Assembly: GCA_900757465.1 (NCBI GenBank)
Contig: CAAENY010000042.1
Location: 1-14,319 of the forward strand
Source: an uncultured Collinsella sp.
GTDB taxonomy: Bacteria; Actinomycetota; Coriobacteriia; Coriobacteriales; Coriobacteriaceae
Direction of reading: 5' to 3'
Length of the DNA stretch: 14,319 nt
Shown here: in pieces, positions 1 through 5,588 of the stretch
Layout: the number at the start of each line of letters is the position of its first letter
How positions within the stretch are numbered: the stretch's first letter is position 1
Translations under genes and position numbers: made by a program
Notes under the pieces: model-generated
What the model saw: the letters and a program-made list of their open reading frames with translations, nothing else
Told to the model about the DNA's origin: nothing
Databases searched by the model: none

Positions 1-4
1 CCCA

Positions 5-50
5 GGACCTGACCGAGCGAAAAACTTACCCGCCTCGCCCGGCCAGGTCC
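5..50 (-). terminator. Candidate 3'-end stem-loop after the HAD phosphatase gene
   Basis: Read on the minus strand, bases 50-35 pair without a break with bases 5-20, giving about 16 pairs. Two of them are G-T and form G-U only in minus-strand RNA; on the plus strand they would be A-C mismatches. The helix lies about 12 nt past the HAD stop codon, where an RNA 3' end is expected. No U-run is visible before the window edge at base 1, so it may be a 3' protective hairpin, or a terminator whose U-tract lies outside the window. Confidence 0.4.
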
Positions 51-61
51 GATGAGCTACG

Positions 62-889
62 TTACCGAGCCGCCAAGATGGCGTCGATGAGCGTCAGTAC
101 GCCCCCGTCGTTGTTGCTCGGAATGCGCCACTTGGCGTGCGCGTTCATGTGCTCCTCGGCATTGTCCACGATAAAGCTGTGCCCGACGCGCTCCAGCATG
201 GGGATGTCGTTGTAGGTGTCGCCCACGGCGGCAGCATTGGCAATATCGATGCCCAGGTGCTCGCACAGGTGAGCGACGCCGGCGCCCTTGTCGACGCCCA
301 GGTTCATAAAGTCGATCCACTCGCGCCCGGCGTTGGTGACGTAGAGCTTGTCCGAGAACTCGGGGCTATAGGTCTCGCGGAAAGCGGGCTCGGCGTCGTA
401 GCCGGGGAAGAAGACCGAAATCTTGTTGGACTCGAAATCAATGCCCTCAAAGCTGTCGACGTAGTTGATTGTGTTGTAGTAGACGCTGATCTCGTCGTGG
501 TATTGATGGTCGCGGGCAAGCACGTAGAACTCGTCGAAGCAGCACAGGACGGGGACAGCGCGAGGATCCTCCGAGGCACGGCTCAAGACCTGCTGATACA
601 GCTCCACGTCAATATTGCTCTTATAGATATAGCTGCCGCGATAGATCACGCACGCTCCGTTGTCGGGACAAAAGGCGAGGCGGTTCTTGATGCCCTCGAA
701 CATCTCCTCGAGCTTGGGGGCGGGACGTCCGCTGGCGGGGCAGAATACGATGCCGGCGTCGGCGAGCTTGTCCAGGCGCTCATCAAGACCCTGGGGCAGC
801 ACACGCTCGTCGGTCAGCAGCGTCTTGTCCATATCGACGGCGAGAATCTTAATGTTGCCGATGTTGGCGTCCGATTCGTAAGTTTGCAT
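62..889 (-). CDS. Cof-type HAD-superfamily phosphatase (subclass IIB)
   Basis: A 275-residue protein with all four HAD motifs. Motif I is DMDKTLLT (nucleophile Asp19, acid/base Asp21), motif II is ASGRP (Ser53), motif III is Lys201 and motif IV is GDTYNDIPML (Asp224 and Asp228, metal binding). The segment between motifs II and III (about residues 85-195) is the C2-type cap that sets substrate choice in Cof/YbiV-like enzymes. These enzymes usually dephosphorylate sugar phosphates, nucleotides or flavin-type phosphates in the cytosol; the substrate cannot be read from the sequence. The ATG at 889 is preceded by AAAGG about 9 nt upstream, and motif I lies at the expected distance from it. Length is typical for the family. 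The gene is divergent from the argG leader region and has no operon partner in the window. Confidence 0.9.
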   Translation of the reverse strand: MQTYESDANIGNIKILAVDMDKTLLTDERVLPQGLDERLDKLADAGIVFCPASGRPAPKLEEMFEGIKNRLAFCPDNGACVIYRGSYIYKSNIDVELYQQVLSRASEDPRAVPVLCCFDEFYVLARDHQYHDEISVYYNTINYVDSFEGIDFESNKISVFFPGYDAEPAFRETYSPEFSDKLYVTNAGREWIDFMNLGVDKGAGVAHLCEHLGIDIANAAAVGDTYNDIPMLERVGHSFIVDNAEEHMNAHAKWRIPSNNDGGVLTLIDAILAAR

Positions 890-949
890 AAAAATGCGCC
901 TTTCGTTTCGAGATTGTTTCAGACGTTATAACCATCAACTAGTAGTCGA

Positions 950-1014
950 GCGTATTTTCGCAGGAATGGTGCGTATTTGCACTGCAATTCACAAACTAAT
1001 GAAAAAACTTTTCA
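950..1014. promoter_or_regulatory. Operator-like repeats between the HAD gene and the argG leader
   Basis: This AT-rich stretch holds three symmetric or repeated elements. There is a direct repeat GCGTATTT at 950-957 and 971-978, spaced 21 bp or two helical turns. A short palindrome TTGCA-C-TGCAA lies at 977-987. A dyad TGAAAAAACTTTTCA lies at 1000-1014. The dyad resembles an ArgR (ARG) box, which is built from TGAAT and ATTCA half-sites, but it is one base longer than the classical 14-bp core. Assigning ArgR is inference. Confidence 0.35.
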
Positions 1015-1032
1015 GAAATTTGAATTTGTCGC

Positions 1033-1060
1033 TTGCGCAGCGTGCACTTTATCGTAATAT
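1033..1060 (+). promoter_or_regulatory. Candidate argG promoter
   Basis: TTGCGC at 1033-1038 and TAATAT at 1055-1060 are separated by 16 bp, in the most AT-rich part of the intergenic region. Transcription starting near 1067 would give a leader of about 375 nt that carries the arginine-rich ORF and the hairpin chain. Both hexamers match consensus only moderately, so other starts in 1016-1060 are possible. Confidence 0.35.
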
Positions 1061-1163
1061 AGCGAACATCGAAAACGGAGACGGCAAAAGAGCCGCTTAC
1101 CGAGGAAAAGGTACCGTTTGCGATATTTGAATTGCGCCCGGCGATGCGTGAAAGGAGAGGCAG

Positions 1164-1238
1164 ATGCAGTTCGTAAAGATCATCACCACTGCAGACAATG
1201 CCATCCGACGCCAGCGCGCAATTTCCCGACGACGATAA
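1164..1238 (+). CDS. Arginine-rich 24-codon leader peptide upstream of argG
   Basis: ATG at 1164 follows AAAGGAG (1151-1157) by 6 nt, one of the best ribosome-binding sites in the window. The ORF ends in TAA at 1236-1238 and encodes 24 residues finishing in NAIRRQRAISRRR. Six of the last eleven sense codons are Arg (1206, 1209, 1215, 1227, 1230, 1233). Four of these are CGA, whereas all twelve Arg codons of argG are CGC or CGT. The last Arg codons and the stop codon form the 5' arm of a hairpin (1231-1236 with 1241-1246). Short ORFs rich in codons for the pathway product are the hallmark of ribosome-mediated attenuation, as in the his, leu and trp operons. By analogy I infer that it senses charged tRNA-Arg and controls argG. 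It was chosen over an overlapping minus-strand frame because of the ribosome-binding site and the codon bias. Confidence 0.65.
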   Translation: MQFVKIITTADNAIRRQRAISRRR

Positions 1239-1394
1239 CAATCGTCTCTGTCCGCATGGGGCGCAATGCCTCAACAGAGTCATTTTGAGGTCGTTGGGTT
1301 TAAGCACGACATAGCCGCATGTTTCTAGGGCATGCCTGTGATGCATTCTGCTGAATAACCTGATATTGCACGGTTTTTGACCTCAAGGTGACTT
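1231..1394 (+). promoter_or_regulatory. Structured argG leader RNA with mutually exclusive hairpins
   Basis: Four helices overlap in series. A: 1231-1236 pairs with 1241-1246 across the leader-peptide stop codon. B: CTCTGT 1246-1251 pairs with ACAGAG 1274-1279, with an inner GCAT/ATGC stem. C: CCTCAA 1269-1274 pairs with TTGAGG 1285-1290. D: 1277-1293 pairs with 1378-1394, 17 consecutive pairs of which 13 are Watson-Crick and 4 are G-U in plus-strand RNA. D closes an 84-nt loop that can fold further (1296-1300 with 1357-1361, 1303-1306 with 1349-1352, GCATG 1317-1321 with CATGC 1331-1335). Neighbouring helices share bases, so each excludes the next. D ends 36 nt before the argG ribosome-binding site. 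A U-run at 1374-1378 follows only a weak 4-bp AACC/GGTT stem, so I see no convincing terminator. I do not recognise a known riboswitch class. Confidence 0.55.
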
Positions 1395-1443
1395 GCAACT
1401 GACCGATGTTCTAACTAGCTACCAAGGGCGAAAGGAAACAGCC

Positions 1444-2670
1444 ATGAGCAAGGAAAAAGTCGTTCTCGCATATTCCGGTGGTCTTGATACATCCGTATGT
1501 GTCAAGTGGCTCCAGGACGAGAAGAATCTCGATGTCGTTTGTGTCTGCGGCAACGTGGGCCAGGAGGAGACCGGCCTGGATGCCAAGAAGCAGAAGGCGC
1601 TCGACCTGGGCGTTCTGGATTGCCAGGTGCTCGATCTGCGCGACGAGTTCTCCGATGAGTTCTTGACCAAGGCCATCGCAGCAAACTCCATGTACGAGAA
1701 CAAGTATCCGCTGCTCTCCGCCCTGTCTCGCCCGCTGCTTGCCAAGAAGCTTGTCGAGGTCGCCCACGAGTTTGGCGCGACCTACGTCGCCCACGGCTGC
1801 ACCGGCAAGGGTAACGACCAGGTTCGTTTTGAGGCTGCCGTCAAGGCCCTCGACCCCGAGCTTAAGGTTATCGCCCCGGTTCGCGAGTGGGACCTGAAGT
1901 GCCGTCCGGACGAGGTCGCCTACGCCCATGCCCACAACGTGCCGGTTCCCGAGGGTGCCAACGACAACCCCTACTCCATCGACGACAACCTGTGGGGTCG
2001 TGCCATTGAGTGCGGCCACCTGGAGGATCCCTGGAACGAGCCGCTCGATGACGCCTGGGTTATGACCAAGAATCCCGAGGACACGCCCGATACCCCGACT
2101 TACACCGAGATTGAGTTTGAGGCGGGCAAGCCCGTCGTCGTCGACGGCAAGAAGATGAAGCTCTCCGAGATCGTCATCGCCCTCAACAAGATTTCCGGCG
2201 ACAACGGCTTTGGCCGTCTCGACCTGGTCGAGGATCGTCTGGTGGGCCTCAAGAGCCGCGAGTGCTACGAGGTTCCCGGCGCCCTGACGCTCATCACCGC
2301 CCACAAGGCACTCGAGGACATCTGCGTCGAGGGCGACCTGCTCAAGACTAAGATTAAGCTCGAGCAGGATTGGGCCACCGCCGTGTACAACGGCCAGTGG
2401 TACAGCCCGCTCAAGAACGCGCTCGACGCCTTTATGGCCGACACCCAGAAGTTCGTGACCGGCACCGTCCGCCTGAAGTTCTTTAAGGGAAACTGCCACG
2501 TCGTCGGCCGCAAGAGCCCCTTCAGCCTCTACGACTACGGTCTGGCTACCTACGACCGCGACACCACGTTTGACGAGAAGGCCAGCGCCGGCTTTATCGA
2601 GATCGATACGCTGTCGCTCAAGACGTGGGCTAAGGTCCAGGGTCCCAGCTCTGCCGCCGCCCAGGCTTAA
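1444..2670 (+). CDS. argG: Argininosuccinate synthase
   Basis: A 408-residue cytosolic enzyme that condenses citrulline and aspartate with ATP, giving argininosuccinate, AMP and pyrophosphate, the penultimate step of arginine synthesis. The N-terminal ATP pyrophosphatase motif is AYSGGLDTS (residues 9-17). The conserved GCTGKGNDQVRFE block lies at 118-130, and SIDDNLWGR with the following EDPWNEP segment marks the synthetase domain. Tyr84 and Tyr88 lie in the region expected to contact citrulline. Length matches the family. The ATG at 1444 was chosen because AAAGGA (1431-1436) lies 7 nt upstream and MSKEKVVLAYSGG is the normal N-terminus; an in-frame TTG at 1393 has no such support. A leader of about 375 nt precedes the gene, with a likely arginine-sensing peptide. 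An intrinsic terminator follows at 2824, separating it from argH. Confidence 0.97.
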   Translation: MSKEKVVLAYSGGLDTSVCVKWLQDEKNLDVVCVCGNVGQEETGLDAKKQKALDLGVLDCQVLDLRDEFSDEFLTKAIAANSMYENKYPLLSALSRPLLAKKLVEVAHEFGATYVAHGCTGKGNDQVRFEAAVKALDPELKVIAPVREWDLKCRPDEVAYAHAHNVPVPEGANDNPYSIDDNLWGRAIECGHLEDPWNEPLDDAWVMTKNPEDTPDTPTYTEIEFEAGKPVVVDGKKMKLSEIVIALNKISGDNGFGRLDLVEDRLVGLKSRECYEVPGALTLITAHKALEDICVEGDLLKTKIKLEQDWATAVYNGQWYSPLKNALDAFMADTQKFVTGTVRLKFFKGNCHVVGRKSPFSLYDYGLATYDRDTTFDEKASAGFIEIDTLSLKTWAKVQGPSSAAAQA

Positions 2671-2823
2671 GGCTTCCTTTCCTTGGTATCCGCGCGGCCC
2701 ATCCGCGTGATACATAACGGGCGCATGGGGTCCCTACCTTTCGTTATGCTTGCTGACACTTCTTAACATCGGTGGCCCCTACGTTCCGCCCGCATATATG
2801 ATGCCGCGACTGCGGCTGAGTCC

Positions 2824-2858
2824 GAGCCCCGCCGGGGTTGTCCGGCGGGGCTCTTTCT
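2824..2858 (+). terminator. Strong intrinsic terminator downstream of argG
   Basis: A perfect 12-bp GC-rich stem (GAGCCCCGCCGG 2824-2835 with CCGGCGGGGCTC 2842-2853) has a 6-nt loop and is followed by a pyrimidine tail TTTCT. It sits 153 bp past the argG stop. Between them is a weaker hairpin with 7-bp arms, CATAACG 2713-2719 and CGTTATG 2742-2748. The same terminator could act as an attenuator for the small ORF and argH beyond it, if a promoter lies within 2680-2820. Confidence 0.85.
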
Positions 2859-2905
2859 ATCAATTTGGCGGCTCTGCGCCTATATATATCTGAGGAGTAC
2901 CTACT

Positions 2906-3076
2906 ATGTTTGACGCCGTTGCACACGCCTTGCTTTCTCTTGCCCCCGAGCTCGATACCGCCAAGGTGGAGGAGGTCCCCATGAGCCTGAAGGCTTGGAT
3001 TGACGGTTCACAGGGCAACATTCGGAGGGAGACGTTGGGTGCCAAGTGCATGGTGCGTCACTTCTTCGCTATTTAG
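2906..3076 (+). CDS. Small hypothetical protein (56 aa) between argG and argH
   Basis: ATG at 2906 follows TGAGGAG (2891-2897) by 8 nt, and the frame stays open to TAG at 3074-3076. The predicted 56-residue product starts MFDAVAHALLSLAPEL and has no signal peptide, membrane segment or motif that I recognise. Codon use in the first half resembles the neighbours. The second half has rarer codons, including adjacent CGG AGG (Arg-Arg at residues 41-42). It lies between a strong terminator and argH and ends 121 bp before the argH start. It may be a real small protein or a second leader-type ORF for argH. The ribosome-binding site is the main support. Confidence 0.45.
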   Translation: MFDAVAHALLSLAPELDTAKVEEVPMSLKAWIDGSQGNIRRETLGAKCMVRHFFAI

Positions 3077-3084
3077 CTTGTCAG

Positions 3085-3101
3085 CCTCGCGTGCGGCGAG
3101 G
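3085..3101 (+). other. Hairpin in the argH 5' region
   Basis: CCTCGC (3085-3090) pairs with GCGAGG (3096-3101) around the loop GTGCG, 8 nt after the small ORF stop codon. It has no U-run, so it is not a standard terminator. It could stabilise an RNA end or belong to the argH leader. Confidence 0.35.
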
Positions 3102-3119
3102 GATGTGCAAAACTAGCAG

Positions 3120-3134
3120 TTGATAAATCGTTTT
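3120..3134 (+). repeat. 15-bp exact repeat, copy 1 (before argH)
   Basis: TTGATAAATCGTTTT here is identical to 4659-4673, just past the argH stop. The two copies bracket argH about 1.54 kb apart. This copy lacks the left half of the dyad present in the second copy. Role unknown. Confidence 0.6.
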
Positions 3135-3197
3135 AACGGCGCTAAACGCAGCTCGCGGACATCGGCGCATTGGTATTTGATGAAAGGAGACGGTTCC

Positions 3198-4628
3198 ATG
3201 GCTCTTTGGGGCGGTCGTTTTGAGGCGGGCGTGGCCGAGGTCACGCAGGAGTTTGGCGCGTCGCTGCCGGTCGACAAACATCTCTATAAGCAGGATATCG
3301 CTGGCTCTAAGGCGCATGCCAAGATGCTGGCCGCCCAAGGCATCATCAGTGCCGAGGACGAGCAGGCGATTGCCGAGGGCCTGACCGGAATCGAACAGGA
3401 TATCGATGCCGGTAACTTTACCTTCGATATCAACGACGAGGATATCCATATGTCCATCGAGAGCGAGCTGACGCGTCGCATCGGCGAGGCCGGTAAGCGC
3501 TTACATACCGGACGTTCGCGCAACGACCAGGTGGCGACCGACACGCGCCTGGGCGTCAAGGCACTGGCCAAGGAGCTCATGGAGGCCAATCTCGAGCTGC
3601 GCCATGTGCTGGTGGATGCGGCTAAGAAGTACGACAAGGTGATTCTGCCGGGCTACACGCATATGCAGCACGCTCAGCCCGTGCTGCTCTCGCATCATCT
3701 GCTGGCGTATTCCTGGATGTTCGCGCGCGACTTTACGCGCCTGAAGGCCGCCTTTGATGCCGCCGACAACTGCCCGCTGGGTGCTGCCGCGCTTGCCGGT
3801 ACGAGCTATCCGCTCAATCGCCAGATGACGGCTGCCGAACTTGGCTTTGCGGGCGTGATTCCCAACTCGCTCGATGCGGTTTCCGACCGTGATTTCCTGC
3901 TCGACCTGCATTACGCCGGCTCCGTCATGGCCATGCACCTGTCGCGTCTTTCCGAGGAGATCGTGCTGTGGTCGAGCTCCGAATTTGGCTTTATCACGCT
4001 TTCAGACTCTTACTCCACCGGCTCGTCTATCATGCCGCAGAAGAAGAACCCCGACTTTGCCGAGCTTATCCGCGGCAAGAGCGGTCGCGTGTACGGCAAC
4101 CTGGTGCAGTTGCTCGTGACCATGAAGGGCTTGCCGCTCGCCTATAACAAGGACTTGCAGGAGGACAAGGAGGGCGCGCTCGATACCGCCCATACGCTCA
4201 TGCAGTGCCTGTCCGTTATGACCGGAATGATCTCGACCTGGACCGTCAACGAGGATGCCATGGCGCGCGAGTGCGGCGTGGGACACCTTGCCGCCACCGA
4301 TGTTGCCGATTACCTGGCCAAGCGTGGCCTGCCGTTCCGCGAGGCACATGCCGTGGTGGGGCATCTGGTCCTGATGTGCGAGAAGCGCGGCTGCAATCTT
4401 GAGGACCTGCCGTTTGAGGTGTTCCAGGAGGCAAGCCCGCTCTTTGAGCACGATATTACCGAGGCGCTCGACATCCCGTCGATTGTCGCTGCGCGCACGA
4501 CCGAGGGCGGTACCGCCCCTGCTGCCGTTGCCGTGCAGTTGGGGCGCGCCGAGGCGCAGCTTGCGGCCGATGAGGGCGTGTTTGGCTCGTTGACTAAGGT
4601 CGTCGAGATGGGACACGGGGCAAAGTAA
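3198..4628 (+). CDS. argH: Argininosuccinate lyase
   Basis: A 476-residue member of the fumarase/aspartase superfamily that splits argininosuccinate into arginine and fumarate, the last step of arginine synthesis; family members are homotetramers. The N-terminus MALWGGRF is diagnostic. Other visible family blocks are HTGRSRNDQVATD (103-115), the YTHMQHAQP motif (153-161, with catalytic-base candidate His155) and the signature GSSIMPQKKNPD (275-286), with the mobile-loop catalytic serine at 276/277. Length is typical. ATG 3198 has AAAGGAG (3183-3189) 8 nt upstream; an in-frame ATG at 3180 and a TTG at 3120 lack a site. It forms its own unit, preceded by the small ORF and followed directly by a terminator, so it is not obviously co-transcribed with argG. 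Confidence 0.97.
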   Translation: MALWGGRFEAGVAEVTQEFGASLPVDKHLYKQDIAGSKAHAKMLAAQGIISAEDEQAIAEGLTGIEQDIDAGNFTFDINDEDIHMSIESELTRRIGEAGKRLHTGRSRNDQVATDTRLGVKALAKELMEANLELRHVLVDAAKKYDKVILPGYTHMQHAQPVLLSHHLLAYSWMFARDFTRLKAAFDAADNCPLGAAALAGTSYPLNRQMTAAELGFAGVIPNSLDAVSDRDFLLDLHYAGSVMAMHLSRLSEEIVLWSSSEFGFITLSDSYSTGSSIMPQKKNPDFAELIRGKSGRVYGNLVQLLVTMKGLPLAYNKDLQEDKEGALDTAHTLMQCLSVMTGMISTWTVNEDAMARECGVGHLAATDVADYLAKRGLPFREAHAVVGHLVLMCEKRGCNLEDLPFEVFQEASPLFEHDITEALDIPSIVAARTTEGGTAPAAVAVQLGRAEAQLAADEGVFGSLTKVVEMGHGAK

Positions 4629-4658
4629 GGTTTTGGCTGAAGCTGCTTTGGCCATTTA

Positions 4659-4673
4659 TTGATAAATCGTTTT
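4659..4673 (+). repeat. 15-bp exact repeat, copy 2 (after argH)
   Basis: Second copy of TTGATAAATCGTTTT. Here it overlaps a perfect dyad ATTTAT-TG-ATAAAT (4654-4667) and runs straight into the argH terminator stem. The dyad looks like a protein-binding site, but no regulator can be named. Confidence 0.6.
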
Positions 4674-4674
4674 C

Positions 4675-4707
4675 CGGGCGTCTGCTGCTGCGGACGCCCG
4701 TATTTTG
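4675..4707 (+). terminator. Intrinsic terminator of argH
   Basis: CGGGCGTCTGC (4675-4685) pairs with GCGGACGCCCG (4690-4700), 11 pairs including one G-U, around a TGCT loop. The tail is TATTTTG. It lies 46 bp after the argH stop codon. Confidence 0.8.
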
Positions 4708-4900
4708 TTGCTATGGGGGAGGGGCTTATCGAGAACTTCTGTAGGACCTTTGGGCAGGTTGTGAAGGGGATACGTTCGCGGGTGGCAACCGACCGTCTGT
4801 TCTGCTCGATGCGGTTGATGGGCGGTCGGATGGTACTCTAATCGGGCTTCGAAACAGAAGTGACACATATGGAGCGCTTTAATAAATTGTTGCGTTTCAA
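4708..4900. other. Intergenic stretch before ndk, no supported gene
   Basis: The gap from argH to ndk is 378 bp. Beyond the argH terminator and the ndk promoter, this stretch has an open frame from ATG 4713 to 4841 (42 codons), but nothing upstream resembles a ribosome-binding site and the peptide matches nothing I know. It also holds an inverted repeat CCGACCG 4789-4795 / CGGTCGG 4823-4829 with a 27-nt loop. I assign no function. Confidence 0.4.
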
Positions 4901-4943
4901 TAAACAGCTTTTTGTTTAACTGCAGCTAAAACTCTGTTACGAT
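4901..4943 (+). promoter_or_regulatory. ndk promoter with overlapping dyad
   Basis: An extended -10 element TGTTACGAT occupies 4935-4943, and an AT-rich -35 region lies around 4912-4920. An inverted repeat TAAACA-gctttt-TGTTTA (4901-4918) overlaps that -35 region and could be an operator. Transcription from about 4950 would give a leader of roughly 57 nt before ndk. Confidence 0.5.
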
Positions 4944-5006
4944 GCAGTCCAGGCGGGTGCCGGAATGGGACTTGGGCACGCGCGAACCTACTTGAAAGGC
5001 TACCTT

Positions 5007-5411
5007 ATGGCTATCGAGAAGACCTTCATCATGATTAAGCCCGACGCGGTGCGCGATCGCAAAATCGGCGAGATTGTTGCTCGCATTGAGCGCAGCGGCC
5101 TTGTCATCGAGCGCATGGAGATGACCACGCTCGAGCGCGCTACCGTCGAGGAGCACTACGCCCATCTGGCCGACAAGCCCTTCTTTGGCGGTCTCTGTGA
5201 CTTTATGACGAGCGGTCCGGTCGTCAAGATGGTCGTTTCCGGTCTCTCCGCTGTCTCCAAGATGCGCACCCTTATGGGCGCTACCAACCCGCTTGATGCT
5301 GCCCCCGGCACCATTCGCGGCGACTTCGCTGTCGATGTCAACGCCAACGTGATCCACGGCTCCGACTGCCTGGAGAACGCCGAGATCGAGATCAAGCGCT
5401 TCTTTGGCTAA
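5007..5411 (+). CDS. ndk: Nucleoside diphosphate kinase
   Basis: A 134-residue protein that moves the gamma phosphate from ATP to other nucleoside diphosphates through a phosphohistidine, balancing NTP and dNTP pools. The N-terminus MAIEKTFIMIKPDAV contains the conserved Lys11. The GATNP block is at 91-95, GTIRGDF at 101-107 and the active-site NANVIHGSD at 112-120, with His117 as the phosphorylated histidine. Length is usual for bacterial Ndk, which forms tetramers or hexamers. ATG 5007 has GAAAGG (4994-4999) 7 nt upstream; an ATG at 4965 would add residues absent from the family. It is a single-gene unit with its own promoter and terminator, convergent with rpiB. Confidence 0.97.
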   Translation: MAIEKTFIMIKPDAVRDRKIGEIVARIERSGLVIERMEMTTLERATVEEHYAHLADKPFFGGLCDFMTSGPVVKMVVSGLSAVSKMRTLMGATNPLDAAPGTIRGDFAVDVNANVIHGSDCLENAEIEIKRFFG

Positions 5412-5434
5412 ACCAGCTTTGACTCCTTAAAGCT

Positions 5435-5449
5435 GTTAGCGTGTGGCTT
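5435..5449. repeat. 15-bp near-identical direct repeat, copy 1
   Basis: GTTAGCGTGTGGCTT here and GTTAGCGTATGGCTT at 5565-5579 differ at one base and lie 130 bp apart in the same orientation. They bracket the two facing terminators between ndk and rpiB. They could be the trace of a short duplication or insertion. Confidence 0.5.
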
Positions 5450-5451
5450 GG

Positions 5452-5485
5452 GCGCCGCGGAACTCCATCCGCGGCGCTCTTTTTA
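5452..5485 (+). terminator. Intrinsic terminator of ndk
   Basis: A perfect 10-bp stem (GCGCCGCGGA 5452-5461 with TCCGCGGCGC 5468-5477) has a 6-nt loop and is followed by TCTTTTTA. It lies 40 bp after the ndk stop codon. Confidence 0.88.
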
Positions 5486-5520
5486 TTTCAGTAGACTTTT
5501 GGTAAATGCCCACAAATCTA

Positions 5521-5561
5521 CTAAAGAGCCCCCGTCCGGACGTTTCTTTCGGGCGGGGGCT
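5521..5561 (-). terminator. Terminator of rpiB
   Basis: Bases 5527-5538 pair with 5550-5561 over 12 pairs, with one plus-strand T-G pair at 5535/5553. Read on the minus strand the stem is followed by CTCTTTAG, a modest U-tract. It lies 27 bp past the rpiB stop. A second inverted repeat, AGTAGA 5490-5495 / TCTACT 5517-5522, sits between this hairpin and the ndk terminator. Confidence 0.65.
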
Positions 5562-5564
5562 GGC

Positions 5565-5579
5565 GTTAGCGTATGGCTT
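5565..5579. repeat. 15-bp near-identical direct repeat, copy 2
   Basis: GTTAGCGTATGGCTT, 14 of 15 bases identical to the copy at 5435-5449. It lies between the rpiB stop codon and the rpiB terminator. Confidence 0.5.
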
Positions 5580-5588
5580 TGTAAGTCT

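Noticed and set aside
41..56. CCAGGTCCG resembling the bacterial SRP RNA apical motif
   Set aside because: The following GGAAGGAAGCA-type loop is missing on both strands.
996..1346. Minus-strand open frame of 116 codons in the argG leader
   Set aside because: No ribosome-binding site, unusual composition, and it lies opposite the structured leader and the arginine-rich ORF.
1231..1394. T-box or other known riboswitch before argG
   Set aside because: No T-box antiterminator sequence of the GGTGG-ACCGCG type is present, and I recognise no known aptamer core.
1393..1443. Upstream TTG start for argG
   Set aside because: It would add 17 residues before the normal N-terminus and lies inside the leader structure; AAAGGA is placed for ATG 1444.
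3120..3197. Upstream TTG start for argH within the 15-bp repeat
   Set aside because: It adds 26 residues not seen in ArgH and has no ribosome-binding site; MALWGGRF at 3198 is the standard start.
4713..4841. 42-codon ORF between argH and ndk
   Set aside because: It starts just after the argH terminator with no ribosome-binding site and resembles no known protein.
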